NCBI GenBank assembly: GCA_964610765.1
Contig: CAZSWS010000092.1
Span: forward strand, 1-9,079
Length of the DNA: 9,079 bases
Direction of reading: 5' to 3'
From: CAZSWS01 sp964610765
GTDB lineage: Bacteria; Bacteroidota; Bacteroidia; Bacteroidales; Tannerellaceae
Under the pieces are notes generated by a model. That model did not search any database. It was not told where the DNA came from and saw only the letters and a list, made by a program, of their open reading frames with translations. This document shows positions 1 through 6,911 of this stretch, piece by piece (within the stretch, counting starts at the first letter, position 1; each line of letters begins with the position of its first letter). The position numbers and the translations under genes were made by a program.

Positions 1-8
1 TTTTTTCC

Positions 9-49
9 TTCGGGGTCGTCAGTCAACAACAAAGACAGACGACCCCGAA
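9..49. repeat. Strong inverted repeat (hairpin) at left edge
   Basis: Bases 9-20 (core CGGGGTCGTC at 11-20) are perfectly complementary to 38-49 (core GACGACCCCG at 38-47), giving a 12-bp stem. After one A/A mismatch (21/37), three more pairs (22-24 with 34-36) close a 9-base A-rich loop. A T6 run lies before the stem (1-6), but no T-run directly follows it on either strand, so it is not a textbook intrinsic terminator. It may be the end of the preceding transcription unit, an RNA-stabilising 3' structure, or a regulatory hairpin. The T6 run could be the tail of another structure cut off by the window edge. The repeat itself is certain; its role is not. Confidence 0.6.
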
Positions 50-113
50 TGCGTTTATAGCGCATCTTATAATAAAATCGTTTTTTTTCTCCTTTTTTAA
101 AAGAACATTGTTA

Positions 114-121
114 TACCTTTG
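114..121 (+). promoter_or_regulatory. Probable Bacteroides-type promoter, -7 element
   Basis: TACCTTTG matches the Bacteroidota sigma-ABfr -7 consensus TAnnTTTG exactly. No TTTG is found 19-21 bases upstream, where the sequence is a T-rich run (81-98), so the -33 element is weak or absent. Transcription would start near 125, leaving a leader of about 90 bases before the lipoprotein start at 215. It probably drives the SMP-30-like gene and, by readthrough, rnr. Confidence 0.45.
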
Positions 122-214
122 TAGGCGAAGATGAATTTGAAAAGATGAGGAGCTTTCTAAGATAAGCGAGAATGGTATGTTTATGTTAACCCTTAGCTGT
201 ATTCTAAACTTTAT

Positions 215-1201
215 ATGATGCGTATTATTTATAGACTCTCCCAGCATATATGTTTGTTCTTCCTATTAACTGCTTTACTCACACTCGTTACTTCGTGTAA
301 AGAGAAATGTCGAGTTATAACTCCCAGCTTACTTATTGAAGGCGAAGCAATGCGTGGAGGATCTATCATTTGGGAACCTAATAAAAAACTATTGTATTGG
401 TTGGATTCAGAAGGGAAAACCTTGCATGAGTATAATCCAAAGACGGAAGGTCGCCAGAAATGGGTGTTTACTAGTAGGATTTCAGCATTAGCACTTGAGT
501 CTGAACAGACGCTGATTCTTGCATTAGAAGATGAATTGGTTCGTTTTAACTTAGAGAATGAAAATCTTGATATTTTAGCAAGATTGGAAGAAAGCAAGGG
601 TGAATTGTCTTTTAGTGATGGGAAATGTGGTCCTGAGGGTAATTTGTGGATTGGAACTACGTCTTTGGAGAACAGGCAGGGAGCTACTTCGCTTTACTCC
701 TTATCTCCTGATGGTAAATTTGAGAGAATACTGCGAGGTATGACTTTCTCAAACGGTATAACTTGGTCGCCCGGAGATAAGTTTATGTATTATAATGATA
801 CGCCTACCCGTCGAATACAGCGGTATAGATATTATAAGCATACGGGTGACATCCTGTTTGATGGAAATGCGGTTAAAATAAAAAAAGATATCGGTTTGCC
901 GTATGGTATGACAATCGACTCAAAAGGCAACTTATGGGTTGCTCAGTGGGGTGGGTTTGGAGTGTATTGTTATAATCCTTACACCGGCGAACTGTTGGCA
1001 AAAGTGGAATTGCCCGTGCCAAATGTAGCCTCTTGTGCATTTGGTGGTGAAAATATGGAAACCTTGTACATAACAACTGCTCGGTTAGGACTTACGGAAG
1101 AAGAATTAGCCAAGTATCCCTTAAGTGGAAGTGTATTCAGTTGTCAAGTAGGTTCAAGAGGAATGAAACCAAACTATTTTGGTCATGATAATAGAAATTG
1201 A
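215..1201 (+). CDS. SMP-30/gluconolactonase-fold lipoprotein, probably degenerate active site
   Basis: A 328-aa protein predicted to be exported and lipid-anchored. Residues 1-27 form a basic then hydrophobic signal, ending in a lipobox-like VTSC with Cys28 as the lipidated residue. Residues 45-325 align by eye along their length with SMP-30/regucalcin lactonases (six-bladed propeller): LLYWLDSEGKTLHEYNP near 59, SNGITWSP at 179, GNLWVAQWGG at 238, CAFGGEN at 274. Family members hydrolyse sugar lactones using a divalent metal held by Glu, Asn and Asp. Here the Asn is kept (Asn180), but the Glu of GESPVW is Gly49 and the Asp of PDGM is Tyr230. The substrate-side RFND motif is SFSD (132-135). 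Lactonase activity is therefore doubtful and a binding or altered catalytic role is possible. Two adjacent ATGs (215, 218) are both usable starts. The gene ends 5 bases before the rnr ATG, so the two are probably co-transcribed. Confidence 0.85.
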   Translation: MMRIIYRLSQHICLFFLLTALLTLVTSCKEKCRVITPSLLIEGEAMRGGSIIWEPNKKLLYWLDSEGKTLHEYNPKTEGRQKWVFTSRISALALESEQTLILALEDELVRFNLENENLDILARLEESKGELSFSDGKCGPEGNLWIGTTSLENRQGATSLYSLSPDGKFERILRGMTFSNGITWSPGDKFMYYNDTPTRRIQRYRYYKHTGDILFDGNAVKIKKDIGLPYGMTIDSKGNLWVAQWGGFGVYCYNPYTGELLAKVELPVPNVASCAFGGENMETLYITTARLGLTEEELAKYPLSGSVFSCQVGSRGMKPNYFGHDNRN

Positions 1202-1206
1202 AATTA

Positions 1207-3387
1207 ATGAGAAAGAAAAATAAATATTCGACTAGTATAAAGAAAACGAAAACGTCTAAAAGTCAGAAGCCTAAACGGTTGAAAAAAGAAGCCTTATTGT
1301 CAGCATTGGTTGCTGCTTTTCAATCGAATCCGAAAGGAGTATATAATTACAAGCAAATGTCTCGTTTGATAGGAATTGAAAATCAAACACAGAAATTGCA
1401 AATATCTTCTTTGCTACAAGACTTGGTGTTGGATGGTTTTTTGATAGAAGTTGATTTAGGAAGATACCGTTACAATGATTTAGGACTGGTTGAAATTGGT
1501 ACTTTTCATCGAAGAAGTAATGGAAAAAACTTCTTTGTCCCGAATGAGGGAGATGTATCCATTTTTGTAGCAGAGCGTAACTCTATGCATGCCATGGATG
1601 GAGATAAAGTAAAAGTACAGCTTTTTGCGAAAAAGCGGCATGCTGAGCCAGAGGGGGAAGTTGTTGAAATATTAGAAACACAAACTAAACAGTTTGTTGG
1701 AAAACTGCAAGTATCAAAAGGGTTAGCGTTTTTGATAACAGAGAATAAAACTTTAGCCAATGATATTTTTATCCCGTTAGATAAGCTAAACGGCGGAAAG
1801 AATGGTGATAAAGCAGTTGTTCAGATTATTGAATGGCCCGATAATGCCAAGAATCCACTGGGTGAAGTCTTGGATGTTTTAGGGGTGGCCGGTAAGAATA
1901 ATACGGAAATGCATGCTATTCTCGCTGAATACGGTCTTCCTTATAAGTATCCGGAAAAAGTAGAAAGAGCTGCTGATAAAATAGCTGAAGAGATTTCGGT
2001 TGATGAAATAAAGAAGCGTGAGGACTTTAGAGAAGTAACTACATTCACGATAGACCCAGAGGATGCCAAAGATTTTGATGATGCCTTATCCGTACGTCAG
2101 CTGACTGCTGACACTTGGGAGATAGGTGTGCACATTGCTGATGTAACCCATTATGTGCAGCCGGATGATATAATAGATAAGGAGGCATATGAGCGTGCTA
2201 CATCGGTTTATTTGGTAGATAGAACGATTCCGATGCTGCCTGAGCGTTTATCCAATCATATATGCTCGTTGCGACCTGACGAAGAAAAACTGTGTTTCTC
2301 GGCTGTGTTTACGATGAATGAAGCGGCGGACGTTATTGACCATCGGATTGTTAAAACGATTATTAAAAGCAATCATCGTTTTACGTATGAAGATGCACAA
2401 AAAGCAATTGAAACCGGTGAAGGGGTTTATGCGGAAGAAATATTAGTTATGAATCGGATGGCTCAGAAACTGCGTGAAAAACGGTTTCAAGATGGAGCGA
2501 TTGACTTTGACCGTTTTGAAGTACGCTTCAAACTTGATGAGCAAGGTAAGCCCTTGGGTGTTTACTTTAGTGAATCGAAAGAAGCCAATCATTTGATAGA
2601 GGAATTTATGCTTTTAGCCAATCGTACCGTAGCTTCTATGATAGGAGATGTTGGGAAGGGAAAAAAAGCAAAAACATTTGTTTATCGTATCCATGAAGCT
2701 CCGGACCCTGATAAGATGGAAAACTTTGCCACATTTGTTAGTAAATTTGGATATAAGTTGAAAGTGGGCGGGTCTGAAAGTTCTTTGACAAGAGATATTA
2801 ATCGTTTGTTAGAAAAGTCGAAAGGAAAGCCTGAAGAAAACCTGATAGAAACATTGGCCATACGGTCGATGCAAAAGGCGCGTTATTCTACTGAAAACAT
2901 TGGTCACTATGGGTTGGCTTTTAAATTTTATTCGCACTTTACTTCTCCCATCAGACGCTATCCGGATATGATGTTGCACCGTTTACTGGAGCGTTATGCC
3001 GCAGGTGGACGGAGTGCTTCGACTGCAAAATATGAGGAAATGTGCGATCATTGTTCCGGTATGGAGCAAGTAGCAGCCAATGCTGAGCGTGCTTCTATCA
3101 AGTATAAACAAGTGGAATATATGCAAGACCGCATTGGTCAAGTATTTGATGGTGTTATTTCAGGTGTAACAGAATGGGGACTATATGTCGAATTGAATGA
3201 AAACAAAACTGAAGGGTTAGTGCCTATTCGTGACTTGGACGATGATTTTTATGAATTTGACGAGAAGAACTATAGCTTAGTGGGTCGTAGAAATCGTCGT
3301 AAATACCGTTTAGGTGACCCGATAACGATTCGGGTAGCTCAGGCAAATCTGGAAAGAAAACAATTAGATTTTCAATTGATGGACTAA
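1207..3387 (+). CDS. rnr: Ribonuclease R (3'-5' exoribonuclease)
   Basis: A 726-aa RNase II/RNB-family enzyme that degrades RNA processively from the 3' end, including structured RNA, in the cytoplasm. In order: a very basic N-terminal tail (13 Lys/Arg in the first 27 residues), a winged-helix segment (about 28-92), two cold-shock OB domains (about 97-158 and 164-227), the RNB catalytic domain (about 272-600) and a C-terminal S1 domain (642-726). The catalytic acidic cluster DPEDAKDFDDAL is intact (Asp283, 289, 291, 292), as is SHFTSPIRRYPD (576-587). The winged helix plus S1 arrangement separates RNase R from RNase II. The Lys-rich C-terminal tail of the E. coli enzyme is absent; the basic tail is at the N-terminus instead. 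I chose ATG 1207. An in-frame TTG at 1198 would add three residues and overlap the upstream stop. No Shine-Dalgarno is evident. A terminator follows at 3424. Confidence 0.95.
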   Translation: MRKKNKYSTSIKKTKTSKSQKPKRLKKEALLSALVAAFQSNPKGVYNYKQMSRLIGIENQTQKLQISSLLQDLVLDGFLIEVDLGRYRYNDLGLVEIGTFHRRSNGKNFFVPNEGDVSIFVAERNSMHAMDGDKVKVQLFAKKRHAEPEGEVVEILETQTKQFVGKLQVSKGLAFLITENKTLANDIFIPLDKLNGGKNGDKAVVQIIEWPDNAKNPLGEVLDVLGVAGKNNTEMHAILAEYGLPYKYPEKVERAADKIAEEISVDEIKKREDFREVTTFTIDPEDAKDFDDALSVRQLTADTWEIGVHIADVTHYVQPDDIIDKEAYERATSVYLVDRTIPMLPERLSNHICSLRPDEEKLCFSAVFTMNEAADVIDHRIVKTIIKSNHRFTYEDAQKAIETGEGVYAEEILVMNRMAQKLREKRFQDGAIDFDRFEVRFKLDEQGKPLGVYFSESKEANHLIEEFMLLANRTVASMIGDVGKGKKAKTFVYRIHEAPDPDKMENFATFVSKFGYKLKVGGSESSLTRDINRLLEKSKGKPEENLIETLAIRSMQKARYSTENIGHYGLAFKFYSHFTSPIRRYPDMMLHRLLERYAAGGRSASTAKYEEMCDHCSGMEQVAANAERASIKYKQVEYMQDRIGQVFDGVISGVTEWGLYVELNENKTEGLVPIRDLDDDFYEFDEKNYSLVGRRNRRKYRLGDPITIRVAQANLERKQLDFQLMD

Positions 3388-3423
3388 TTGGCAATGTGCC
3401 TTTGAGCACTTTAAACCATAAAT

Positions 3424-3465
3424 AAATCCGTGTAAGAAATAAAATCTTGTGCGGATTTTCTTTTT
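3424..3465 (+). terminator. Rho-independent terminator after rnr
   Basis: Bases 3424-3437 pair with 3445-3458 in a 14-bp stem: AAATCCG against CGGATTT, then three G-U wobbles, then four more pairs. The loop is 7 bases, and the T-rich tail TTTTCTTTTT (3456-3465) begins within the last stem pairs. It lies 36 bases after the rnr stop and before the next promoter, so it separates the two plus-strand units. Confidence 0.8.
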
Positions 3466-3498
3466 AAAAGGCTTATCTATTCCGAAAGAAAGAATACT

Positions 3499-3529
3499 TT
3501 TGGTTGAGAAACTATAAATTGTACTTTTG
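3499..3529 (+). promoter_or_regulatory. Bacteroides-type promoter for tsaC-clc-fmt operon
   Basis: The -33 element TTTG (3499-3502) and the -7 element TACTTTTG (3522-3529, consensus TAnnTTTG) are separated by 19 bases, the usual Bacteroidota spacing. Transcription should start near 3533, leaving only about 18 bases before the tsaC ATG at 3551. Because the -7 box covers 3522-3529, a TTG start at 3527 can be ruled out. Confidence 0.75.
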
Positions 3530-3540
3530 TATCTTATAAG

Positions 3541-3560
3541 ATGTTTGAAGATGTTTAAAG
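3541..3560 (+). repeat. Tandem 10-base near-repeat with two start codons
   Basis: ATGTTTGAAG is followed immediately by ATGTTTAAAG, identical except for one base. The first ATG (3541) opens a 5-codon reading frame, MFEDV, with stop TAA at 3556-3558. The second ATG (3551) is the tsaC start in another frame. The tiny frame therefore overlaps the tsaC start. It could be a decoy or coupling element, or only a chance duplication. Confidence 0.5.
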
Positions 3561-4117
3561 AAGATATTGAAAAAGCATGTGAAATCATGCAACAAGGTGG
3601 GATTATTCTTTATCCTACAGATACGATATGGGGAATAGGCTGTGATGCTACGAATGAAGAAGCAGTGGAAAAGGTATATCAATTAAAAAAACGCCAAGAT
3701 AGTAAATCGATGTTACTGCTGACGGATAATGAAGCAAAGCTGAATATGTATGTGTCTGAAATACCGGATATTGCATGGGACTTATTAGCCGTTTCCGACA
3801 AACCGCTTACTATTATCTATCCACAAGGAAAGAATCTTCCGGCATCGTTGCTGTCTGAAGATGGGAGCATTGGTTTCAGAATCACACAAGAAGAGTTTTC
3901 ACGTAAGCTCTGCGAGCGTTTCCGTCGTCCGATAGTCTCTACATCAGCCAATGTAAGTGGTGAAAAATCACCTGCTAACTACGCGGAAATAGCTGAAGAG
4001 ATAAAAGATGGTGTAGATTATATCGTTAAATATAGGCAGAATGATAAGAAGAAGTCTCAACCTTCAGGAATAATTAAGTTATTCGAAGGAGGAGTTGTTA
4101 AAGTAATAAGAGAATAA
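3551..4117 (+). CDS. tsaC: L-threonylcarbamoyladenylate synthase (YrdC/TsaC type)
   Basis: A 188-aa cytoplasmic protein of the Sua5/YciO/YrdC family. Members make threonylcarbamoyl-AMP from Thr, bicarbonate and ATP, the first step of t6A37 formation in tRNAs that read ANN codons. Visible motifs are YPTDTIWGIG (21-30), the KKR nucleotide/phosphate-binding segment (46-48), a KPLTIIYP strand (84-91) and STSANVSGE (130-138). The length fits the short TsaC form without the C-terminal Sua5 domain. ATG 3551 is chosen because an upstream in-frame TTG at 3527 lies inside the -7 promoter box and near or before the transcript start. It is first in an operon, with the clc gene 26 bases downstream. YciO paralogues are similar and may not make t6A. 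The KxR and SxN motifs favour TsaC, but the exact subfamily is inferred. Confidence 0.87.
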   Translation: MFKEDIEKACEIMQQGGIILYPTDTIWGIGCDATNEEAVEKVYQLKKRQDSKSMLLLTDNEAKLNMYVSEIPDIAWDLLAVSDKPLTIIYPQGKNLPASLLSEDGSIGFRITQEEFSRKLCERFRRPIVSTSANVSGEKSPANYAEIAEEIKDGVDYIVKYRQNDKKKSQPSGIIKLFEGGVVKVIRE

Positions 4118-4143
4118 AACATCGGGAAAGGTTAGGGAATAGG

Positions 4144-5925
4144 ATGAGAAACGAAGGTTGGTTTTACCGGTTGTTGCTTTGGAAAGATAAACATATTAAA
4201 GAGCGCAACTTTGTTATGTTTGTTAGTTTTCTAGTAGGGATACTGACAGCCTTAGCAGCTTTTGTCTTAAAGGAATTGATTCATTTTATTGAAGAACTTT
4301 TGACCGGACATTTTAATATTGTCGGAGCAAACTATATGTTGTTAGTTTATCCGGTGATAGGTATCCTTTTATCCGGTCTGTTTGTTAAATATATTGTTCG
4401 TGAGGATATAGGTCATGGGGTGACAAAAATTCTTTATGCTTTTTCAAAGCGTGAAAGTCGTATTAAACCCCATAATATGTATTCTTCCATTTTAGCCAGC
4501 TCGGTAACGATTGGCTTTGGAGGGTCGGTAGGGGCAGAGTCGCCTATCGTATTGACAGGTGCGGCTATTGGTTCTAACCTGGGTCGGCTTTTTAGATTAG
4601 AGCAAAAAACATTGATGCTGTTGGTTGGATGTGGTGCTGCCGGTGCTGTAGCCGGTATTTTCAAGGCGCCCATAGCTGGTTTTGTTTTTGTTATTGAGGT
4701 CTTGCTTATTGACTTAACTATGACCTCAATGTTACCTTTGCTTATCTCTTCAGTAACTGCTGCAACACTTTCTTATGTGCTAACAAGTACACAGGCGATG
4801 TTTAGTTTTTCGCAGACGGAAGTATTTGACTTGCAGCGTATCCCTTATGTTTTACTATTAGGCGTATTCTGTGGTTTACTTTCTCTCTATTTTACCCGCT
4901 CAATGAATTGGATAGAAGGTATATTTAGAAAGCTAGATGTTTACTGGAAGAAGTTCTTATTCGGAGCAGTTGTTTTGAGTTTACTGATATTTTTGCTTCC
5001 TCCGCTATATGGTGAAGGTTATAATACGATAGAAAAGCTACTGAATAACGAAATTGGAGGCATGATTGATCAGAGTCTTTTTGCCGGTTTTTCGGATAAT
5101 CCATTAGCTATTATTGGCTTCTTTGCATTAATTTTATTGACTAAAGTATTTGCTTCCAGTGCTACAAATGGTGGTGGAGGCTGTGGGGGAATATTTGCAC
5201 CTAGTTTGTTCTTAGGATGTATTGCCGGTTTTTTATTTGCATACATCATGAATTTATTTCCGAACGAAACAGACTTTTCCGGCAAAAATTTTGCTTTATT
5301 AGGTATGGCGGGCGCTATGTCGGGAGTGATGCATGCCCCATTGACCGGCGTTTTTCTTATTGCAGAGTTAACGGGTGGATATGATCTGTTTCTTCCGTTA
5401 ATGATTACTTCTATTAGCTCATATGCAACAATCAAGTCTTTCGAGCCGCATAGTATTTATTCTATGCGATTGGCTCAAAAAGGAGAACTGTTGACTCATC
5501 ATAAAGACCAAGCTGTTCTGACTCTTTTAAAATTAGAGTATGTCATTGAAAAAGACTTTTTAACCGTATTGCCTGATATGGAATTGGGAGAGATGGTGAA
5601 GGTCATTTCAAAGAGCTCGCGCAATCTTTTCCCGGTGCTTGATGAGAAGAAGCGGCTCATAGGTGTAGTCCAGTTAGATAATATACGTAATATAATGTTC
5701 CGACCTGACTTATATCATCGTCTGAAGGTATCCAAATTTATGGTTTCGCCTCCTGCTCAAATCAATATTAATATGCCTATGGAAGCTATTATGAAGCTGT
5801 TTGACGATTCGAAAGCTTGGAATCTGCCTATTGTAGATGATGACGGTGTTTATATTGGCTTTGTCTCTAAGTCCAAAATATTTAATGCGTATCGAAAAGT
5901 ATTGGTTGATTTTTCTGAAGTATAA
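4144..5925 (+). CDS. ClC-family chloride channel/transporter with two CBS domains
   Basis: A 593-aa inner-membrane protein. Residues about 22-430 form the multi-helix ClC membrane core and about 462-587 carry two CBS repeats, which in this family sense nucleotides or regulate gating. The selectivity motifs are recognisable: GHGVT (90-94, in place of GSGIP), GAESP (130-134, in place of GxEGP, keeping gating Glu132) and GIFAP (349-353). Pore Tyr439 aligns with E. coli ClcA Tyr445. In the segment FVIEV, Glu185 aligns with ClcA Glu202, but the internal proton glutamate (Glu203) is Val186, as in ClC channels. Whether it is a channel or a Cl-/H+ exchanger is therefore open. The first-motif Ser is His91, which could affect anion preference. 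The start ATG has an AGGG at 4134-4137. The gene ends two bases before fmt, indicating one transcript. Confidence 0.93.
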   Translation: MRNEGWFYRLLLWKDKHIKERNFVMFVSFLVGILTALAAFVLKELIHFIEELLTGHFNIVGANYMLLVYPVIGILLSGLFVKYIVREDIGHGVTKILYAFSKRESRIKPHNMYSSILASSVTIGFGGSVGAESPIVLTGAAIGSNLGRLFRLEQKTLMLLVGCGAAGAVAGIFKAPIAGFVFVIEVLLIDLTMTSMLPLLISSVTAATLSYVLTSTQAMFSFSQTEVFDLQRIPYVLLLGVFCGLLSLYFTRSMNWIEGIFRKLDVYWKKFLFGAVVLSLLIFLLPPLYGEGYNTIEKLLNNEIGGMIDQSLFAGFSDNPLAIIGFFALILLTKVFASSATNGGGGCGGIFAPSLFLGCIAGFLFAYIMNLFPNETDFSGKNFALLGMAGAMSGVMHAPLTGVFLIAELTGGYDLFLPLMITSISSYATIKSFEPHSIYSMRLAQKGELLTHHKDQAVLTLLKLEYVIEKDFLTVLPDMELGEMVKVISKSSRNLFPVLDEKKRLIGVVQLDNIRNIMFRPDLYHRLKVSKFMVSPPAQININMPMEAIMKLFDDSKAWNLPIVDDDGVYIGFVSKSKIFNAYRKVLVDFSEV

Positions 5926-5927
5926 CT

Positions 5928-6908
5928 ATGAAGAAAGAAGATTTACGAATTGTTTTTTTAGGCACACCCGATTTTGCGGTAGCCAGCCTCCAAGGTTTGG
6001 TTGAAAATACCTTTAATGTTGTAGCAGTAGTTACAGCACCGGATAAACCTGTAGGTAGGCATGGAAGTATTTTACGTCCTTCGCCTGTTAAAGAATATGC
6101 TTTATCCGTAGGAATACCCGTGTTACAGCCGGATAATTTAAAAGATCCTGTTTTTCTTCAAGAGTTAAAAGATTATTCAGCTGATTTACAAATTGTGGTT
6201 GCTTTTCGAATGCTTCCTGAAGCTGTGTGGAATATGCCTCCTAAAGGAACATTCAATCTTCACGCTTCGCTGTTACCTCAGTACCGAGGAGCTGCACCTA
6301 TCAATTGGGCGATTATAAATGGAGAGAAAGAAACAGGAGTAACCACATTCTTTCTTCGTCATGCTATTGATACCGGGAAAATTATCTTACAAGAAAGGAT
6401 TCCTATTGCAGATACAGATGATGTTGAGAAGCTTCATGATGCCTTAATGAATCTGGGGAGTCGGTTAGTTGTTCAAACGGTGAACCTAATCATAGAAGAT
6501 GCGGTTGATGCAGTTGAGCAGGATGGGCTTTATACAGATGAAACCCAATTGCAGCCTGCACCTAAAATATTCAAAGAAACATGCCAGATTAATTGGCAGA
6601 ATTCGATGACTTCGATTTATAACTTTATACGTGGTTTATCCCCTTATCCCGGAGCCTGGACTCAATTGGTTAATGCAGAGGGAGAGCAAACGGTATTGAA
6701 AGTTTTTGCAGCCGAGAAAGTAAATGAAGCGCATAACCTTCCGGTTGGTTCATTACGATCTAATGGAAAAAACACGGTGGAGGTAGCGGTGTCCGGAGGC
6801 TTTCTTCGTCTGTTGTCTGTTCAACTTGCCGGAAAGAAGCGTATGAATATGGGCGATTTTCTAAATGGTTTTAACCAAGATATCCAATTATGCTCGTTAT
6901 TGGTTTGA
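5928..6908 (+). CDS. fmt: Methionyl-tRNA formyltransferase
   Basis: A 326-aa cytoplasmic enzyme that transfers the formyl group from 10-formyl-tetrahydrofolate to Met-tRNA(fMet) for translation initiation. The N-terminal Rossmann-type domain starts with RIVFLGTPDFAV (7-18). The formyl-folate signature SLLPQYRGAAPI (114-125) is intact, and the catalytic triad expected for the family is present as Asn110, His112 and Asp148. The C-terminal tRNA-binding OB-like domain spans about 215-326 and includes GLSPYPGAWT. The length is normal for the family. The start ATG is two bases after the clc stop, so translation is probably coupled within the tsaC-clc-fmt operon. The stop is only 3 bases from the stop of the convergent response regulator gene, and I see no terminator hairpin between them. 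Confidence 0.96.
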   Translation: MKKEDLRIVFLGTPDFAVASLQGLVENTFNVVAVVTAPDKPVGRHGSILRPSPVKEYALSVGIPVLQPDNLKDPVFLQELKDYSADLQIVVAFRMLPEAVWNMPPKGTFNLHASLLPQYRGAAPINWAIINGEKETGVTTFFLRHAIDTGKIILQERIPIADTDDVEKLHDALMNLGSRLVVQTVNLIIEDAVDAVEQDGLYTDETQLQPAPKIFKETCQINWQNSMTSIYNFIRGLSPYPGAWTQLVNAEGEQTVLKVFAAEKVNEAHNLPVGSLRSNGKNTVEVAVSGGFLRLLSVQLAGKKRMNMGDFLNGFNQDIQLCSLLV

Positions 6909-6911
6909 CCG

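Noticed and set aside
9..49. Intrinsic terminator call for the left-edge hairpin
   Set aside because: The stem is strong, but no T-run follows it on the plus strand and no A-run precedes it for the minus strand, so I list it only as an inverted repeat.
229..597. Minus-strand open frame opposite the lipoprotein gene
   Set aside because: It is the shadow of a convincing plus-strand gene with clear family motifs; it has no recognisable domain of its own.
1171..1182. Possible internal promoter CTATTTTGG before rnr
   Set aside because: It has one base too few for TAnnTTTG and no TTTG at the required distance upstream.
1198..1206. TTG start for rnr adding three residues
   Set aside because: It overlaps the upstream stop codon and uses a rare start, while a proper ATG lies at 1207. 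The family does not need the extra residues.
3527..3550. TTG start for tsaC adding eight residues
   Set aside because: The codon lies inside the -7 box TACTTTTG, upstream of the expected transcript start. ATG 3551 begins the conserved fold.
5070..5435. Minus-strand open frame opposite the ClC gene
   Set aside because: It is low-complexity and Pro/Ala-rich, as expected from the reverse of a Gly-rich membrane protein, and lies wholly inside conserved ClC sequence.
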